7,231 bases of DNA from JAPYTU01 sp036166735. GTDB taxonomy: Bacteria; Bacteroidota; Bacteroidia; Cytophagales; MED-G16. Below the pieces are notes generated by a model. That model had not been told where the DNA came from. It ran no database searches and saw only the letters and a program-made list of their open reading frames with translations. The position numbers and the translations under genes are program-made. Below, in pieces: positions 5,251 to 7,231 of this stretch (its first letter is position 1; every line of letters starts with the position of its first letter). The stretch spans positions 1-7,231 of the forward strand of contig JAYZHG010000056.1 of the NCBI GenBank assembly GCA_036166735.1, written 5' to 3'.

Positions 5251-7231
5251 TTAAATTTTTAGATTTCTTAAATCTACAGGAACTAACTTAGAAACACCTT
5301 GTTCTGGCATAGTAATTCCATATACAATATCTGTATTAATCATTGTTCTTTTGTTATGAGTTACGATAATAAATTGTGAAGTGTTTGAAAATTTATTTAT
5401 TATTTTATTGAATTTATCAATATTAGCATCATCTAATGGAGCATCTACTTCATCAAAAATACAAAAAGGAGCAGGTTTTAAAAGATAAATTGCAAATAGT
5501 AGGGAAGTGGCGGTCAATGTTTTTTCCCCACCAGATAATTGATTTATTGTAAGTGGTTTTTTTCCTTTAGGTTTTGCCATGATTTCTATAGAGGATTCTA
5601 AAGGATTATTTTCATCAACTATTAATAAATCACAATCATCATCATCTGTAAATAATGATCTAAAAACTGTTTTAAAATTATTTTTAATTTTTTCAAATGA
5701 TTCAAGAAAAGAAACTTTAGCTACTTTATCAATTTCTTCTATTGTTTTTAATAAAGAATCTTTGGCTTCAATTAAATCATTTTTTTCTTTAGAAATAAAA
5801 TCATGCCGTTCCTTTATTTCATCATATGCTTCCATTGCTAGTGGGTTGATTTGACCAATTTTTTCAATTTTTATTTTTAATTTTTCTTGTCTCTTTTTGA
5901 ATTTATCTGTAGATAAAGATTCAATAAGTGATTCGTTAATTTTACAATTTTCAAGTTCTATATCAAATTCAACAGAAATTCTTTGAACAATTGAGTTTAA
6001 TTCTAATTCATTATTATAAATATTTGATTTTAACTCATCTATTAAAAGTAAATTATTGTCTTTTTTAATTTGTAAATCTTTTAATTCTTTGTCATCATTA
6101 TCAATATGGGATTTTAATGTATAATAATTATTTTCATATTTTTCAAGCTCATTCTCTAATACTTCTTTTGAATTGTACATAGTAATTAATGTTGAATCTT
6201 TAACATTATTTTCAGTGGACAGTTTACTTATTTCCTCTTCAGAATCTTTTAGTGTATTGATATTTTTTTCAATTCTTTCGTTATTAAGTTTAAATGTATG
6301 AGATTTATATTCTGATTCTTTTTTTAAAGATTCTATTTTATTTTTTAGCTTATTATATTGAATTTCTTCATTAGAAAGATCTTTTGATTTTTGAGTAAAG
6401 ATTTTATTAATTCTAATAATTTCTTTATTCTCTTGTTTAAATAATTTTTCAACATCTTTAATTGAATTTATTAATTCATCTATTTCTATTTGAATAGATT
6501 TTATTTTTTTTTCTAGATTGACTTTATTAATATTTTCAATACTTATTAATTTTAAAATCTGATTTTTTTTGTTAGTTAAAGATTCTAAATTATATTGAAT
6601 AGATTTAAAATTTTCTTCCACATCTGATATATCAGAAATTTTAATACTTTTATTCTTTAAATCTTTTTCAAATTTCAAATATTCCTTTTTCGTTTTATCA
6701 AGTTTTTTTAATAAAACATTCAATTTAGAAGTGTAAATTTTGATTTCTTTTTCTATACTAGAAATTGAAAATTTTGATCTTTGGTTACTTTCTGAATCAT
6801 ATTTAATTTTTTCTTTTAATTCTATAATTTTCTCAGATAATAGTTTTGATTTTTCTGCCTTTAATCTTTTTGATTCTTCGTGCTTTCTAATTTTATCAAG
6901 TATTATGTTTATAGATTTTTGTTTTTTAATAAGATTTTTTTCATAAGGTATAAGAGATGATTTTGATGATTCTAATTTTGAATTTACTTTACCTATTTTA
7001 GAAACAACTTTTACATTTTCATTTTCAATATTTTTTAATTCTTTTTTTTTAGTACCTAAAAATTCTCTGTTATTTTTTGATATTTTTAAAGCTAGATTAA
7101 TACTTATCTCTTTATACTCTTTTTTATAATTATAATATTTTTCTGTTTGTTTAGCTTGTCTTTTTAATGATCTAAGATTTTTTTCAATTTCATGAATTAA
7201 ATCTTCAACTCTTTCTAAATCTGATTCCGTA
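5251..7231 (-). CDS. smc: Chromosome segregation protein SMC, 5'-truncated, apparently lacking the hinge
   Basis: SMC is the condensin-like ATPase that organises and separates chromosomes with ScpA/ScpB. The frame is open from base 7230 to the stop at 5251-5253 (659 residues); the TTG at 6721-6723 is internal. Numbering from the right edge: residues 2-45 (ESDLERVEDLIHEIEKNLRS, then LKRQAKQTEKYYNYKKEY) match the root of the N-terminal arm just after the N-terminal half-head. Residues 46-455 are Lys/Glu/Ile/Leu/Asn-rich coiled coil. GQINPLAMEAYDEI (459-472) marks the return to the C-terminal head, which has FRSLFTDDDDCDL, signature LSGGEKT (565-571), Walker B CIFDEVD (D593, E594), D-loop LDDAN, switch H625 in THNKRTM, and GVSKLVPVDL. 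Walker A is outside the window. About 1,000 residues would be expected between these landmarks and the C-terminus; the shortfall of about 350 covers the hinge and flanking arm. The family call is near certain; whether the shortening is real or an assembly error cannot be told from this window. Confidence 0.95.
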   Translation of the reverse strand, partial: TESDLERVEDLIHEIEKNLRSLKRQAKQTEKYYNYKKEYKEISINLALKISKNNREFLGTKKKELKNIENENVKVVSKIGKVNSKLESSKSSLIPYEKNLIKKQKSINIILDKIRKHEESKRLKAEKSKLLSEKIIELKEKIKYDSESNQRSKFSISSIEKEIKIYTSKLNVLLKKLDKTKKEYLKFEKDLKNKSIKISDISDVEENFKSIQYNLESLTNKKNQILKLISIENINKVNLEKKIKSIQIEIDELINSIKDVEKLFKQENKEIIRINKIFTQKSKDLSNEEIQYNKLKNKIESLKKESEYKSHTFKLNNERIEKNINTLKDSEEEISKLSTENNVKDSTLITMYNSKEVLENELEKYENNYYTLKSHIDNDDKELKDLQIKKDNNLLLIDELKSNIYNNELELNSIVQRISVEFDIELENCKINESLIESLSTDKFKKRQEKLKIKIEKIGQINPLAMEAYDEIKERHDFISKEKNDLIEAKDSLLKTIEEIDKVAKVSFLESFEKIKNNFKTVFRSLFTDDDDCDLLIVDENNPLESSIEIMAKPKGKKPLTINQLSGGEKTLTATSLLFAIYLLKPAPFCIFDEVDAPLDDANIDKFNKIINKFSNTSQFIIVTHNKRTMINTDIVYGITMPEQGVSKLVPVDLRNLKI

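Noticed and set aside
6721..6723. TTG as the start of a separate 490-residue coiled-coil protein
   Set aside because: The frame stays open upstream to base 7230 and the upstream translation is recognisably SMC N-terminal arm, so the TTG is internal.
6740..6946. Small + strand open frame of 68 codons rich in Phe, Ser and Leu
   Set aside because: It lies antisense within smc; its composition is that of the complement of a Lys/Glu-rich coiled coil, and it resembles no protein I know.
5855..7231. Rad50-type zinc hook replacing the SMC hinge
   Set aside because: No CxxC is present; the only cysteine in the coiled coil is in ELENCKINE near the C-terminal side.

Overview
The window is very A+T-rich (by eye roughly a quarter G+C). 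Protein signatures point to a Bacteroidota, most likely Flavobacteriia-like: a eukaryote-type (GSII) glutamine synthetase, an SMC C-terminal head of the Bacteroidota type (LFTDDDDCDL, LKPAPFCIFDEVDAPLDDAN), a FadE-type acyl-CoA dehydrogenase with the N-terminal GGEFLIKE signature, and no Shine-Dalgarno sequence before any of the three visible starts. Gene spacing is extremely tight, suggesting a streamlined, perhaps marine, genome; that lifestyle is inference.

Layout: the left part is on the + strand. It holds the 3' part of glutamine synthetase (bases 3-812), then 27 bp later a MacB/FtsX-type ABC permease (840-2069) starting at TTG. The rest is on the - strand and is transcribed leftward in the order smc (7231 down to 5251, 5' end outside the window), acyl-CoA dehydrogenase (5231 to 3444) and a sodium:amino-acid symporter of the SNF/NSS family (3444 to 2056). 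The gaps are 19 bp and a 1-bp TAATG overlap, so these three probably form one transcript even though they act in chromosome segregation, fatty-acid oxidation and amino-acid uptake. The two blocks converge, and the permease and symporter genes overlap tail to tail by 14 bp with no recognisable terminator between them.

The most notable observation is in smc. The frame is open through the right edge, and the first visible residues match the conserved segment just after the N-terminal ATPase half-head of ordinary SMC (about residue 175 of a roughly 1,150-1,190 aa protein). Only 659 residues remain to the stop, where about 1,000 would be expected. The middle is uninterrupted, nearly glycine-free coiled coil with no recognisable hinge domain. 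Either this lineage carries a short-armed hingeless SMC or the assembly has an in-frame deletion. There is no stretch over 300 bases without a gene, and I saw no RNA gene, mobile element or CRISPR array.
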